Source: Paracoccaceae bacterium (GTDB lineage: Bacteria; Pseudomonadota; Alphaproteobacteria; Rhodobacterales; Rhodobacteraceae). From it: 5,630 bases of DNA. The notes beneath the pieces were generated by a model. That model worked only from the letters and a program-made list of their open reading frames with translations, ran no database searches and had not been told where the DNA came from. The stretch covers positions 1 to 5,630 of the forward strand of contig JALSRF010000019.1 in the NCBI GenBank assembly GCA_026984895.1, given 5' to 3'. Below are positions 1-4,945 of the stretch, piece by piece. A program made the position numbers and the translations under genes. Position 1 is the first letter of the stretch. Each line of letters starts with the position of its first letter.

Positions 1-92
1 CGCAGCAGCGTAATCAGCGCGATCAGGCGGTCTTTTCGCGCCGGGGCGGGGCACGGCGGGGCAGGCAAGGGCGGCGGGGGTGATTCGCGCAT
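1..92 (-). CDS. Possible 5' end of a divergent HTH/WYL-type transcriptional regulator (partial)
   Basis: An open minus-strand frame starts at an ATG (complement of 90-92) and runs off the left edge of the window after 30 codons. The first 18 residues are proline-rich and look unconserved; they are followed by RKDRLIALITLL and then an arginine codon (CGN). A motif of the form R-x-DRL-x-x-L-x-x-LLR close to the start is what I know from YafY/WYL-domain regulators, where it is the first helix of the N-terminal winged HTH. That identity is inference from about 13 residues. No good Shine-Dalgarno sequence precedes the ATG, so the true start may differ or the mRNA may be nearly leaderless. The gene would be transcribed away from tatA. 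The frame could also be chance, since GC-rich DNA leaves many frames open. Confidence 0.4.
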   Translation of the reverse strand, partial: MRESPPPPLPAPPCPAPARKDRLIALITLL

Positions 93-339
93 GGGGCAGT
101 TTAACAACTGACAGCGATCTGTCAGGAGCGATCGCAACCGCCGCAAACCCGCCTGTGCGCTGTGCAGATATGAAAAAATCGCCCCGCCATGTGTTTTCCT
201 GCTTTCCGAGCGCGTGCGAAGCCAATAGATACAGTGGGTGAATTTCCGGCAGGCGGCGCTTTTGCAGCACGGTTCGCACCGCGGCTCGCACCACGGCCGC
301 CGGACAGGCCGGGCAAGGGCCAGACAAGGGAGAGACCCC
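93..339. promoter_or_regulatory. Intergenic control region upstream of the tat operon
   Basis: These 247 bases show no convincing gene; the short open frames lack family features and overlap one another on both strands. The stretch is less GC-rich than the genes near 160-240, as promoters often are here. A weak candidate -10 box for tatA is TAGATA at 226-231, with TTTCCG at 203-208 seventeen bases upstream; the match to the sigma-70 consensus is poor. A good ribosome binding site for tatA, AAGGGAGAG, lies at 326-334. TCGCACC is directly repeated at 274-280 and 286-292, a 12-bp spacing. The strongest element is the inverted repeat at 108-125, listed separately. Confidence 0.5.
108..125. promoter_or_regulatory. 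Perfect inverted repeat CTGACAG-CGAT-CTGTCAG, candidate operator
   Basis: Two perfect 7-bp arms (108-114 and 119-125) flank the 4-bp spacer CGAT. An 8-bp palindrome, GCGATCGC, follows at 128-135. The repeat begins 15 bp upstream of the possible divergent start at 92 and about 215 bp upstream of tatA. Size and symmetry fit a binding site for a dimeric regulator, and the position fits self-control of the divergent gene better than control of tatA. It could instead form a small RNA hairpin in a long leader. The regulator is unknown; the function is inference. Confidence 0.4.
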
Positions 340-552
340 ATGCTAAACAACATCGGACTTCCGGGACTGCTGCTGATTGCGGTCGTCGTGCTCGTGCTGT
401 TCGGGCGCGGCAAGATTTCGTCGCTGATGGGCGAGGTCGGCAAGGGGATCAGTTCCTTCAAGCAGGGTGTGAACGAGGGCAAGAAGGAGCTTGAAGATCA
501 GGCCGCCGCCGCGCGGGACGTGACCCCGGCCGAGGAAAAGGACGAGGCCTGA
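340..552 (+). CDS. tatA: Sec-independent protein translocase subunit TatA
   Basis: TatA is the small membrane protein that multimerises at the TatBC receptor to let folded twin-arginine proteins cross the inner membrane. The product has 70 residues. It has a short periplasmic N-terminus, one membrane helix at about residues 8-21 (GLLLIAVVVLVLFG), the FG hinge with the following FGRGK motif at 21-25, an amphipathic helix at about 25-48 and a charged tail ending EEKDEA. The start at 340 is chosen because AAGGGAGAG lies five bases upstream and the product then begins MLNNIGLPG, as in close relatives; the frame stays open further upstream but encodes nothing TatA-like. At the position of the polar Gln8 of E. 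coli TatA (12 residues before the hinge Phe) there is Gly9, as in Gram-positive TatA proteins such as Bacillus TatAd. It is the first gene of the operon, 36 bp ahead of tatB. Confidence 0.97.
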   Translation: MLNNIGLPGLLLIAVVVLVLFGRGKISSLMGEVGKGISSFKQGVNEGKKELEDQAAAARDVTPAEEKDEA

Positions 553-588
553 GACCGGGCTGCGAAACGGTAGGCGGGGAAGGCAGGC

Positions 589-1146
589 ATGTTCGACATC
601 GGCTGGAGCGAACTTCTGGTGATCGGCGTGGTGGCGCTGATCGTGGTCGGTCCGAAGGACCTGCCGCAGATGTTTCGCGCGTTGGGGCGCTTTACCGCAA
701 AGGCAAAATCCATGGCGCGCGAGTTCACGCGGGCGATGGAGGAGGCCGCCGATGAGGCGGGCGTCAAGGACGTGGCCGACGACCTGAAGAACGCCACCTC
801 GGCCAGAAGCCTGGGGCTGAACAAGATCGAGGAAGCGGTTTCCAGTTTCGAAAAATGGGATCCGATGGCCCGGGAGGCGACCCCCGCCACCGGACAGGAG
901 GCGGCCCCGACCGCCCCCGCGCCCGGGGAGGCGCCGTCCGGCGCGGCATCGGCGGCGAAAGCGTCCCCGAAGAAACCGGCGAAGAAGCCGGCGGCGAAAG
1001 CGGCCTTGAAACCGGCCGCAAAGCCCGCCGCGAAGAAGCCCGCCGCGAAACCCGCGAAGAAGCCCGCCGCGAAGAAGCCGGCGGCGAAACCCGCGAAGAA
1101 ATCCGTGGCCCGGAAACCCGCGAAGAAACCGACCAGGGGGTCCTGA
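589..1146 (+). CDS. tatB: Sec-independent protein translocase subunit TatB
   Basis: TatB forms the twin-arginine signal-peptide receptor together with TatC. The 185-residue product starts with the diagnostic MFDIGWSELLVIGVVALIVV, with the conserved Glu8, and has a membrane helix at about 5-20 followed by the GP hinge (21-22) and DLP. An amphipathic and helical region spans about 24-88 (residues such as RALGRFTAKAKSMAREF). From about residue 96 it becomes Ala/Pro-rich, and residues 124-185 form a tail with 21 Lys and 2 Arg and no acidic residue, built from KPAAK/KPAKK repeats and resembling the tail of histone H1. The family norm is a shorter and less regular tail. The start is supported by GGGGAAGG at 576-583, five bases from the ATG. 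The TGA stop overlaps the tatC start by one base (TGATG), and AGGGGG just inside the end of tatB serves tatC. Confidence 0.97.
   Translation: MFDIGWSELLVIGVVALIVVGPKDLPQMFRALGRFTAKAKSMAREFTRAMEEAADEAGVKDVADDLKNATSARSLGLNKIEEAVSSFEKWDPMAREATPATGQEAAPTAPAPGEAPSGAASAAKASPKKPAKKPAAKAALKPAAKPAAKKPAAKPAKKPAAKKPAAKPAKKSVARKPAKKPTRGS
1021..1098 (+). repeat. 39-bp tandem duplication within the 3' end of tatB
   Basis: Two adjacent in-frame 39-bp units (1021-1059 and 1060-1098) each encode KPAAKKPAAKPAK. They differ at two bases only, both synonymous third positions (CCC/CCG and GCC/GCG). Looser copies of the same KPAAK/KPAKK theme extend on both sides, about 960-1136. The near-identity at DNA level points to a recent duplication or slippage rather than mere amino-acid bias. 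Confidence 0.9.
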
Positions 1147-2048
1147 TGAGCGCTCCTGACGAAATAGACGACAGCACCGCGCCGCTGATCGAACATCTGG
1201 CCGAGTTGCGCAGCCGGCTGATTCATTCCGCCGTCGCCTTCATCATCGCGATGGTGATCTCCTTCACCTTCTGGAACCCGGTCTTCAACTTCCTCACGCA
1301 CCCCTTGTGCAACGCCATGGCCGAGCGCGGCCAGCCGGATTGCGGGCTGATCCTGATCAAGCTGCAGGAGGGATTTTTCGTTGCCATCTCGATATCGCTG
1401 CTGGGGGGGCTGGTGCTGTCGTTCCCCTATGTCAGCTACCAGCTCTGGCGGTTCGTGGCGCCGGGGCTTTACCGGAACGAGAAGAATGCCTTTCTGCCGT
1501 TCCTGATCGCCTCTCCGGTGATGTTCTTTCTGGGCGCCTCCTTCGCCTTTTTCGTGGTCACACCGCTGGCGTTCAACTTCTTTCTGGGCTTTCAGCAACC
1601 CGGGAGCGTGCTGGGGGGCGATGTCAGGAATGCCGTTGCCGGCATTGCGTTTCAGGGTTCTGCCCAGGAATATCTGCGCCTGACGATAAAGTTCATCGTC
1701 GCTTTCGGGCTGACCTTCCAGTTGCCGGTCCTGCTGACGCTGATGGGAAAGGCGGGGCTTGTCAGCAGTGCCGGGCTTGCCGCCGTGCGTAAATACGCGG
1801 TGGTCGGCATTCTCACGCTGGCGGCGGTGGTGACCCCGCCCGACGTGATTACCCAGGTGATCCTGTTCTCGGTCGTCTACGGGCTTTACGAGGTGTCGAT
1901 CTTCCTTGTGCGCAATGTCGAGCGCAAGCGTGACGAAAGGCTGCGCGAAGAAGGGCTGATCCCCGACGAGGACGACGAAGGCGGGCAGGGCGATGCCGGA
2001 CAGGGCGATGCCGGACAGGAGGACAGCGGCGGCGGGGCGGATGGATGA
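1146..2048 (+). CDS. tatC: Sec-independent protein translocase subunit TatC
   Basis: TatC is the core six-helix membrane protein that binds the twin-arginine signal peptide. The product has 300 residues, against about 260 in E. coli. It shows the cytoplasmic N-terminal signature HLAELRSRL (17-25), the signal-peptide-binding loop FVAPGLYRNEK (103-113, with the conserved Phe and Glu) and VVTPPDVITQ (228-237). Membrane segments lie at about 27-49, 75-97, 115-139, 178-200, 214-229 and 234-254. Position 192, in AFGLTFQLPV, is Gln where E. coli has Glu170; this is a known variant. After the last helix comes a basic patch (RKRDERLR) and then an acidic, Gly-rich tail: residues 268-300 hold 12 Asp/Glu and no Lys/Arg, with a GDAGQ repeat. 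The ATG overlaps the tatB stop and has AGGGGG at 1135-1140. The stop overlaps the next start by four bases (ATGA). Confidence 0.98.
   Translation: MSAPDEIDDSTAPLIEHLAELRSRLIHSAVAFIIAMVISFTFWNPVFNFLTHPLCNAMAERGQPDCGLILIKLQEGFFVAISISLLGGLVLSFPYVSYQLWRFVAPGLYRNEKNAFLPFLIASPVMFFLGASFAFFVVTPLAFNFFLGFQQPGSVLGGDVRNAVAGIAFQGSAQEYLRLTIKFIVAFGLTFQLPVLLTLMGKAGLVSSAGLAAVRKYAVVGILTLAAVVTPPDVITQVILFSVVYGLYEVSIFLVRNVERKRDERLREEGLIPDEDDEGGQGDAGQGDAGQEDSGGGADG
1986..2015 (+). repeat. 15-bp perfect tandem repeat in the 3' end of tatC
   Basis: CAGGGCGATGCCGGA occurs twice in a row (1986-2000 and 2001-2015), followed by a partial third copy, CAGGA. In frame it encodes the GDAGQ repeat of the acidic TatC tail. 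It lies outside the conserved membrane domain, so length change here should be tolerated. Confidence 0.9.
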
Positions 2049-2887
2049 GCCGGAAGGCCCTGGAGCGGATCGCCGCAGCGCTGGAGCGCATGTCTCCGCC
2101 TGCCAGCGCGGCGCCGGATTTTTCGGGCGCCGAGGCTTTCGTCTGGCATGTCGGCCCCGACCGGCTGGCTCCGGTCGCGCGCGTCAACCGCATCGACATC
2201 GGCCTGCTGCTGGGAATTGATCGCGCGCGCGACACGCTGCTGGCCAACACGCGGCAGTTTTCCCGCGGCCTGCCGGCGAACAACGCCCTTTTGTGGGGCG
2301 CGCGCGGGATGGGGAAATCGTCGCTTGTCAAGGCGGTGCATGCCGCCGTTGCCGCCGAGGGCGGCGGGCTGAAGCTGGTCGAGATCCAGCGCGAGGACCT
2401 GCCCTCGGTCGGGCGTCTGCTGGCGCTGCTGCGTGGGGCGCCCGAACGGTTCGTGCTGTTTTGCGACGACCTGTCGTTTTCCCATGATGACGAGCACTAC
2501 AAGTCGCTCAAGGCCGTGCTGGACGGCGGGATCGAGGGCCGGCCGGAAAACGTGGTGTTCTATGCCACCTCGAACCGGCGTCACCTGATGCCGCGGGACA
2601 TGATCGAGAACGAACGCTCGTCGGCGATCACCCCTTCGGAGGCGGTCGAGGAAAAGGTTTCGCTGTCCGATCGTTTCGGGCTCTGGCTGGGGTTCCACCC
2701 GTGCAGCCAGGACGATTATCTGGCGATGATCCGTGGTTATTGCGCTGCGTTCGCGATCGACATCGACGATGACGCGTTGCGCGCCGAGGCGATCGAGTGG
2801 CAGGCCACGCGCGGGGCGCGTTCGGGGCGTGTCGCCTGGCAATTCGTCACCGATCTGGCCGGCCGGCGCGGGGTGGAAATGGGGTAG
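2045..2887 (+). CDS. DUF815-family P-loop ATPase of unknown function
   Basis: The 280-residue product is a soluble AAA+-like ATPase of the DUF815 (PF05673) kind, recognised from memory of the family pattern. Visible motifs in order are: a helical N-terminal region (1-75), Walker A GARGMGKS at 85-92, Walker B FVLFCDDLSF at 136-145, the family hallmark HYKSLKAVLDGGIEGRPENV (151-170), sensor-1-like YATSNRRHL (173-181), a DRFGLWLGF element (209-217, with a possible arginine finger at Arg210), and a C-terminal lid ending near GRVAWQF (261-267). No signal peptide or membrane helix is seen, so it should be cytosolic. The cellular role of the family is not known to me. The start at 2045 overlaps the tatC stop as ATGA, which suggests translational coupling; the upstream sequence has only a weak purine-rich site. 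It is the last gene of the operon. Confidence 0.94.
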   Translation: MSRKALERIAAALERMSPPASAAPDFSGAEAFVWHVGPDRLAPVARVNRIDIGLLLGIDRARDTLLANTRQFSRGLPANNALLWGARGMGKSSLVKAVHAAVAAEGGGLKLVEIQREDLPSVGRLLALLRGAPERFVLFCDDLSFSHDDEHYKSLKAVLDGGIEGRPENVVFYATSNRRHLMPRDMIENERSSAITPSEAVEEKVSLSDRFGLWLGFHPCSQDDYLAMIRGYCAAFAIDIDDDALRAEAIEWQATRGARSGRVAWQFVTDLAGRRGVEMG

Positions 2888-2940
2888 CCGCGCGGGCGCG
2901 GCTGGCCTCCGGCGGGGATATTTCTGCGAAAAAGAAACAG
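2887..2940 (+). terminator. Hairpin plus Rhodobacteraceae-like extragenic motif after the DUF815 gene
   Basis: GCCGCG (2887-2892) pairs with CGCGGC (2897-2902) around a 4-nt loop, starting on the last base of the stop codon. A second weak stem is GCTGG/CCGGC (2901-2905/2909-2913). Then comes CCTCCGGCGGGGATATTT (2906-2923) and an A-rich stretch with GAAAAAGAAA (2928-2937). I recall similar CTCCGGCGGG-ATATTT strings after many Rhodobacteraceae genes. A terminator or 3'-end role is inferred from position only; the T-run is weak. Confidence 0.35.
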
Positions 2941-3062
2941 GCGCTGTCGGCGTGGGCCGGTCCGCCCTGGCGTGCGTCCGGGCCGCGGGCGCGGGGCGAG
3001 GGCGGGACCGGGCCGTCGCGCCCTGCCGGGGGCGCGGCCGCTTGAGAGCGCGCTGATTTCGC
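2888..3062. other. Convergent intergenic spacer between the tat and surE operons
   Basis: These 175 very GC-rich bases separate two operons that end towards each other. No gene is supported. The left third holds a short hairpin and an A/T-bearing motif (2887-2940); the right part holds nested GC inverted repeats (2981-3039). Transcription from both sides must end or be tolerated here, but neither strand shows a stem followed by a run of T, so termination, if it occurs here, would be Rho-dependent or use non-classical structures. Confidence 0.6.
2981..3039. repeat. Nested GC-rich inverted repeats in the convergent spacer
   Basis: GGCCGCG (2981-2987) is matched by CGCGGCC (3033-3039), and inside it GGGCGCG (2987-2993) is matched by CGCGCCC (3017-3023). 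Together they can form a bulged hairpin on either strand about 25 bases beyond the stop codon of the minus-strand lipoprotein gene. No T-tract follows on either strand. It may stabilise 3' ends or help termination, but at this base composition chance pairing is a real alternative. Confidence 0.4.
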
Positions 3063-4208
3063 TCAGTTCACGTAGCCCATCGGATCGACGCTTTCCAGGC
3101 CCTTGCGCACCTCGAAATGCAGGAAGCTGGGCGTGCCCTGGCGCACGGTCGCGATTTTCTGGCCGCGTTTGACCTTGTCGCCCTTGGCGATGGTCAGGTG
3201 ATCGACGCCGGCGTAAACGGTGAGGATGTTGTTGGCGTGCTTGATCACCACGATCGGAATCTGATCGGTGTCGCGGGTGAGCGCGGCCACGGTTCCGTCA
3301 TCGGCGGCCAGCACCGGTGTGCCGGCTGCTGCGGCGATGTCGATGCCGTCGTTGCGCTTCTTTTCGTATGCGCGGATGATCTTTCCGCTGACCGGCATCA
3401 CGAAGCGGGCGCTGTCGGAGGCGGCGCTGCGCTGGCTGCCCAGGTCGGGCGAGGGCGGGCGCGGCGTCGGCGGGGTCGTGGCGGTGTCGGCCGGCAGCGG
3501 TTTCGAGGCGCTTGGCGGCAGCGGCGCGCCCGATCCGCCCTGTGCCGGCGCGGGGGCGCCGGTGCCGGGGTGCGCCGCTTCGTCGGAGGCAACGGGGATC
3601 AGCAGGTATTGGCCGGACCGCACGCTCAGGTCCGGGCCGAGCCCGTTCCATTCGGCCAGCGCGCGCACCGAGACATTGTAGAGCCGCGCGATGGAATAGG
3701 CGGTTTCGCCCGGTTCCACCTTGTGGCGGATGGGTTCTCTGGCCGGTGGCGGCGGCGGGGTCTGTCCTGCCGGCGGGCGGGTGCTGTCGGCGCGCTTGAT
3801 GGCGTTGCCGGCCAGCGTGGTGATGTCGATACTGCCGTCGCTTCCGGGCGCCGGTTCATCCACGCGCCGGGGCAGGGCGATGACCTCGTCCTGTCGCAGC
3901 GGCGTATCCACCGAGATGCCGTTGTAGCGGGCCAGTTCGCCGGCCGGGATTCCGACCCGCGCCGCGACATCGCCGAGCCGGTCCCCCCGGCGCGCGATCG
4001 CCACCTGGTAGCCGGGGTAGGAAATGACGCCGCGCGCGTCGGGCTGCGGGCGTTCGGCCGTGGCCTGGCGCGCCGCCTGGGCGGTGCTCAGCCCGCCCAC
4101 CATGCCGCGCAGGTCGAAATCCAGCGGCTGCCCGGTGCAGCCGGCAAGAACAGCCAGCGCGCCGCCCGCAAGCGCAAGGTTCATTCGGTTGCGAAGTTTC
4201 GTGCTCAT
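3063..4208 (-). CDS. nlpD: NlpD-like LysM/LytM lipoprotein, probable amidase activator
   Basis: The 381-residue product starts with a lipoprotein signal: basic n-region (K4, R6, R8), hydrophobic core and lipobox LAGC with Cys24. Thr25 after the cysteine does not suggest inner-membrane retention. Two LysM peptidoglycan-binding domains follow (about 66-113 and 161-206), then a Pro/Ala-rich linker (about 207-265) and a C-terminal LytM/M23 domain (about 268-380). The M23 metal site is incomplete: where active enzymes have H-x-G-I-D there is NDGID (Asn286, Asp290 kept), and the final HLH reads FLH (Phe362, His364). E. coli NlpD is degenerate in the same two places and activates the amidase AmiC, so an activator role in septal wall splitting is likely rather than hydrolysis. 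The start at 4208 has GAGGG nine bases upstream and gives the charged n-region; Met9 lacks such a site. It lies 92 bp downstream of pcm, in the classical surE-pcm-nlpD order. Confidence 0.92.
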   Translation of the reverse strand: MSTKLRNRMNLALAGGALAVLAGCTGQPLDFDLRGMVGGLSTAQAARQATAERPQPDARGVISYPGYQVAIARRGDRLGDVAARVGIPAGELARYNGISVDTPLRQDEVIALPRRVDEPAPGSDGSIDITTLAGNAIKRADSTRPPAGQTPPPPPAREPIRHKVEPGETAYSIARLYNVSVRALAEWNGLGPDLSVRSGQYLLIPVASDEAAHPGTGAPAPAQGGSGAPLPPSASKPLPADTATTPPTPRPPSPDLGSQRSAASDSARFVMPVSGKIIRAYEKKRNDGIDIAAAAGTPVLAADDGTVAALTRDTDQIPIVVIKHANNILTVYAGVDHLTIAKGDKVKRGQKIATVRQGTPSFLHFEVRKGLESVDPMGYVN

Positions 4209-4243
4209 TGCTCAAGACCCTCAATCATCAGCCAGCTGTTTTC

Positions 4244-4264
4244 GGCCCGGTTCGTTGCCGGGCC
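4244..4264 (-). other. Perfect hairpin between pcm and nlpD
   Basis: On the minus strand GGCCCGG, a 7-base loop CAACGAA and CCGGGCC form a perfect 7-bp GC-only stem in the 92-bp gap, ending about 35 bases upstream of the nlpD start. The bases that follow are GAAAACAG, not a T-run, so it is not a classical terminator. It may act as an RNA processing or stability element, or partly attenuate nlpD. These roles are inference. Confidence 0.5.
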
Positions 4265-4300
4265 CCGCCCGGGACGCCTTTGCGCCCTTCTCCTGTTGTC

Positions 4301-4945
4301 CTATTCTTCCTGCCCGAGCCCTTCGAGCAGGGGAACGAAACGCACCGGCAGCAGTTCGTCGTAATCGTATCCGGCTTCGCCGCGGCTGACCCTGATCAGG
4401 CTCTGCACCGCGTCCGACTGACCGACCGGCAGCACCATGATACCGCCGATCTTGAGCTGCGCCAAGAGCGGGCCCGGAGGGTCCTCGGCTGCGGCGGTCA
4501 CGATGATGCGGTCGAAGGGGGCCTGTTCTGGCAGACCGAAGCTGCCGTCGGCGGTGATCGCGGTGATGTTGGTTATGCCCAGGTCCTCGAACCGGGCTTC
4601 TGCCTCCTTCACCAGCCGGCGAAACCGGTCCACCGTGTAGACCCGGCGCGCCAGTTGCGACAGGATCGCCGCCTGGTAGCCCGAGCCGGTGCCCAGTTCC
4701 AGCACCTTGTGGCGCGGCTGCACATCCAGTGCCTGGGTCATCAGCCCCACGACCGAGGGCTGGCTGATGGTCTGCCCGCAGGCAATGGGCAGCGGCGTGT
4801 CGTCATAGGCGCGCCCGGAAAAGATGCCGCGTACGAACGGGCCGCGATCGATCCTTTCCATTGCTTCCAGCACGCGCCGGTCCGTCACCCCGCGCGATCG
4901 CAGGTGAAAGAGGAACTGCATCTTGCGTTCGGCCCGGTCGTTCAT
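4301..4945 (-). CDS. pcm: Protein-L-isoaspartate O-methyltransferase
   Basis: The enzyme uses S-adenosylmethionine to methylate abnormal L-isoaspartyl residues in aged cytosolic proteins, starting their repair to normal aspartyl. The product has 214 residues, close to the 208 of E. coli Pcm. Family motifs are all present: AYDDTPLPIACGQTISQP (46-63), which contains the substrate-site Ser61; SAM-binding motif I VLELGTGSGY (81-90); an acidic motif II end at VYTVDR (102-107); ADG (132-134); DRIIVTAAA (145-153); GGIMVLPVG (167-175); and VRFVPLLEG (201-209). No membrane or signal segment is seen. The start ATG shares four bases with the surE stop (ATGA on the minus strand), so the two genes are likely coupled, as is usual for this pair. 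Confidence 0.97.
   Translation of the reverse strand: MNDRAERKMQFLFHLRSRGVTDRRVLEAMERIDRGPFVRGIFSGRAYDDTPLPIACGQTISQPSVVGLMTQALDVQPRHKVLELGTGSGYQAAILSQLARRVYTVDRFRRLVKEAEARFEDLGITNITAITADGSFGLPEQAPFDRIIVTAAAEDPPGPLLAQLKIGGIMVLPVGQSDAVQSLIRVSRGEAGYDYDELLPVRFVPLLEGLGQEE

Noticed and set aside
1..111. Plus-strand frame ending in TGA at 109-111, as a possible 3' end of an upstream gene such as scpB
   Set aside because: The readable residues are Arg/Gly-rich and end in GGGGDSRMGQFNN without any family feature; the other two plus frames stop early or are similarly featureless.
203..231. Sigma-70-like promoter TTTCCG-17-TAGATA for tatA
   Set aside because: Both boxes match the consensus weakly and no conservation can be judged from one sequence; mentioned in the control-region entry but not called as its own feature.
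238..339. N-terminal extension of TatA by 34 residues from an upstream ATG
   Set aside because: The extension is Arg/His/Gly-rich and unlike any TatA. The ATG at 340 has a strong ribosome site and yields a standard 70-residue protein.
855..1145. N-terminal extension of TatC by 97 residues
   Set aside because: It overlaps tatB in another frame and reads Glu/Arg repeats from the tatB tail codons. The ATG at 1146 has AGGGGG upstream and gives the canonical N-terminus.
498..1598. Long minus-strand open frame (366 codons) with repeated FAAGFFAGF-like segments
   Set aside because: It is the antisense of tatB and tatC. The phenylalanine/alanine repeats are simply the complement of the AAG/GCC/GCG-rich lysine tail of TatB, and the frame has no family features or ribosome site.
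1886..2842. Minus-strand open frame (318 codons) opposite the DUF815 gene
   Set aside because: The plus strand carries intact Walker A, Walker B and family signatures, while this frame is rich in Arg/Gln/Pro without motifs.
4286..4294. AGGAGAAGG on the minus strand in the pcm-nlpD gap, a strong-looking ribosome site
   Set aside because: No ATG, GTG or TTG lies at a usable distance downstream, so it supports no small gene.
3117..4364. Long plus-strand open frame (415 codons) opposite the lipoprotein gene
   Set aside because: High GC leaves the antisense of nlpD open. The minus strand encodes clear lipobox, LysM and LytM domains; the plus-strand product is Arg/Gly-rich with no recognisable domain.
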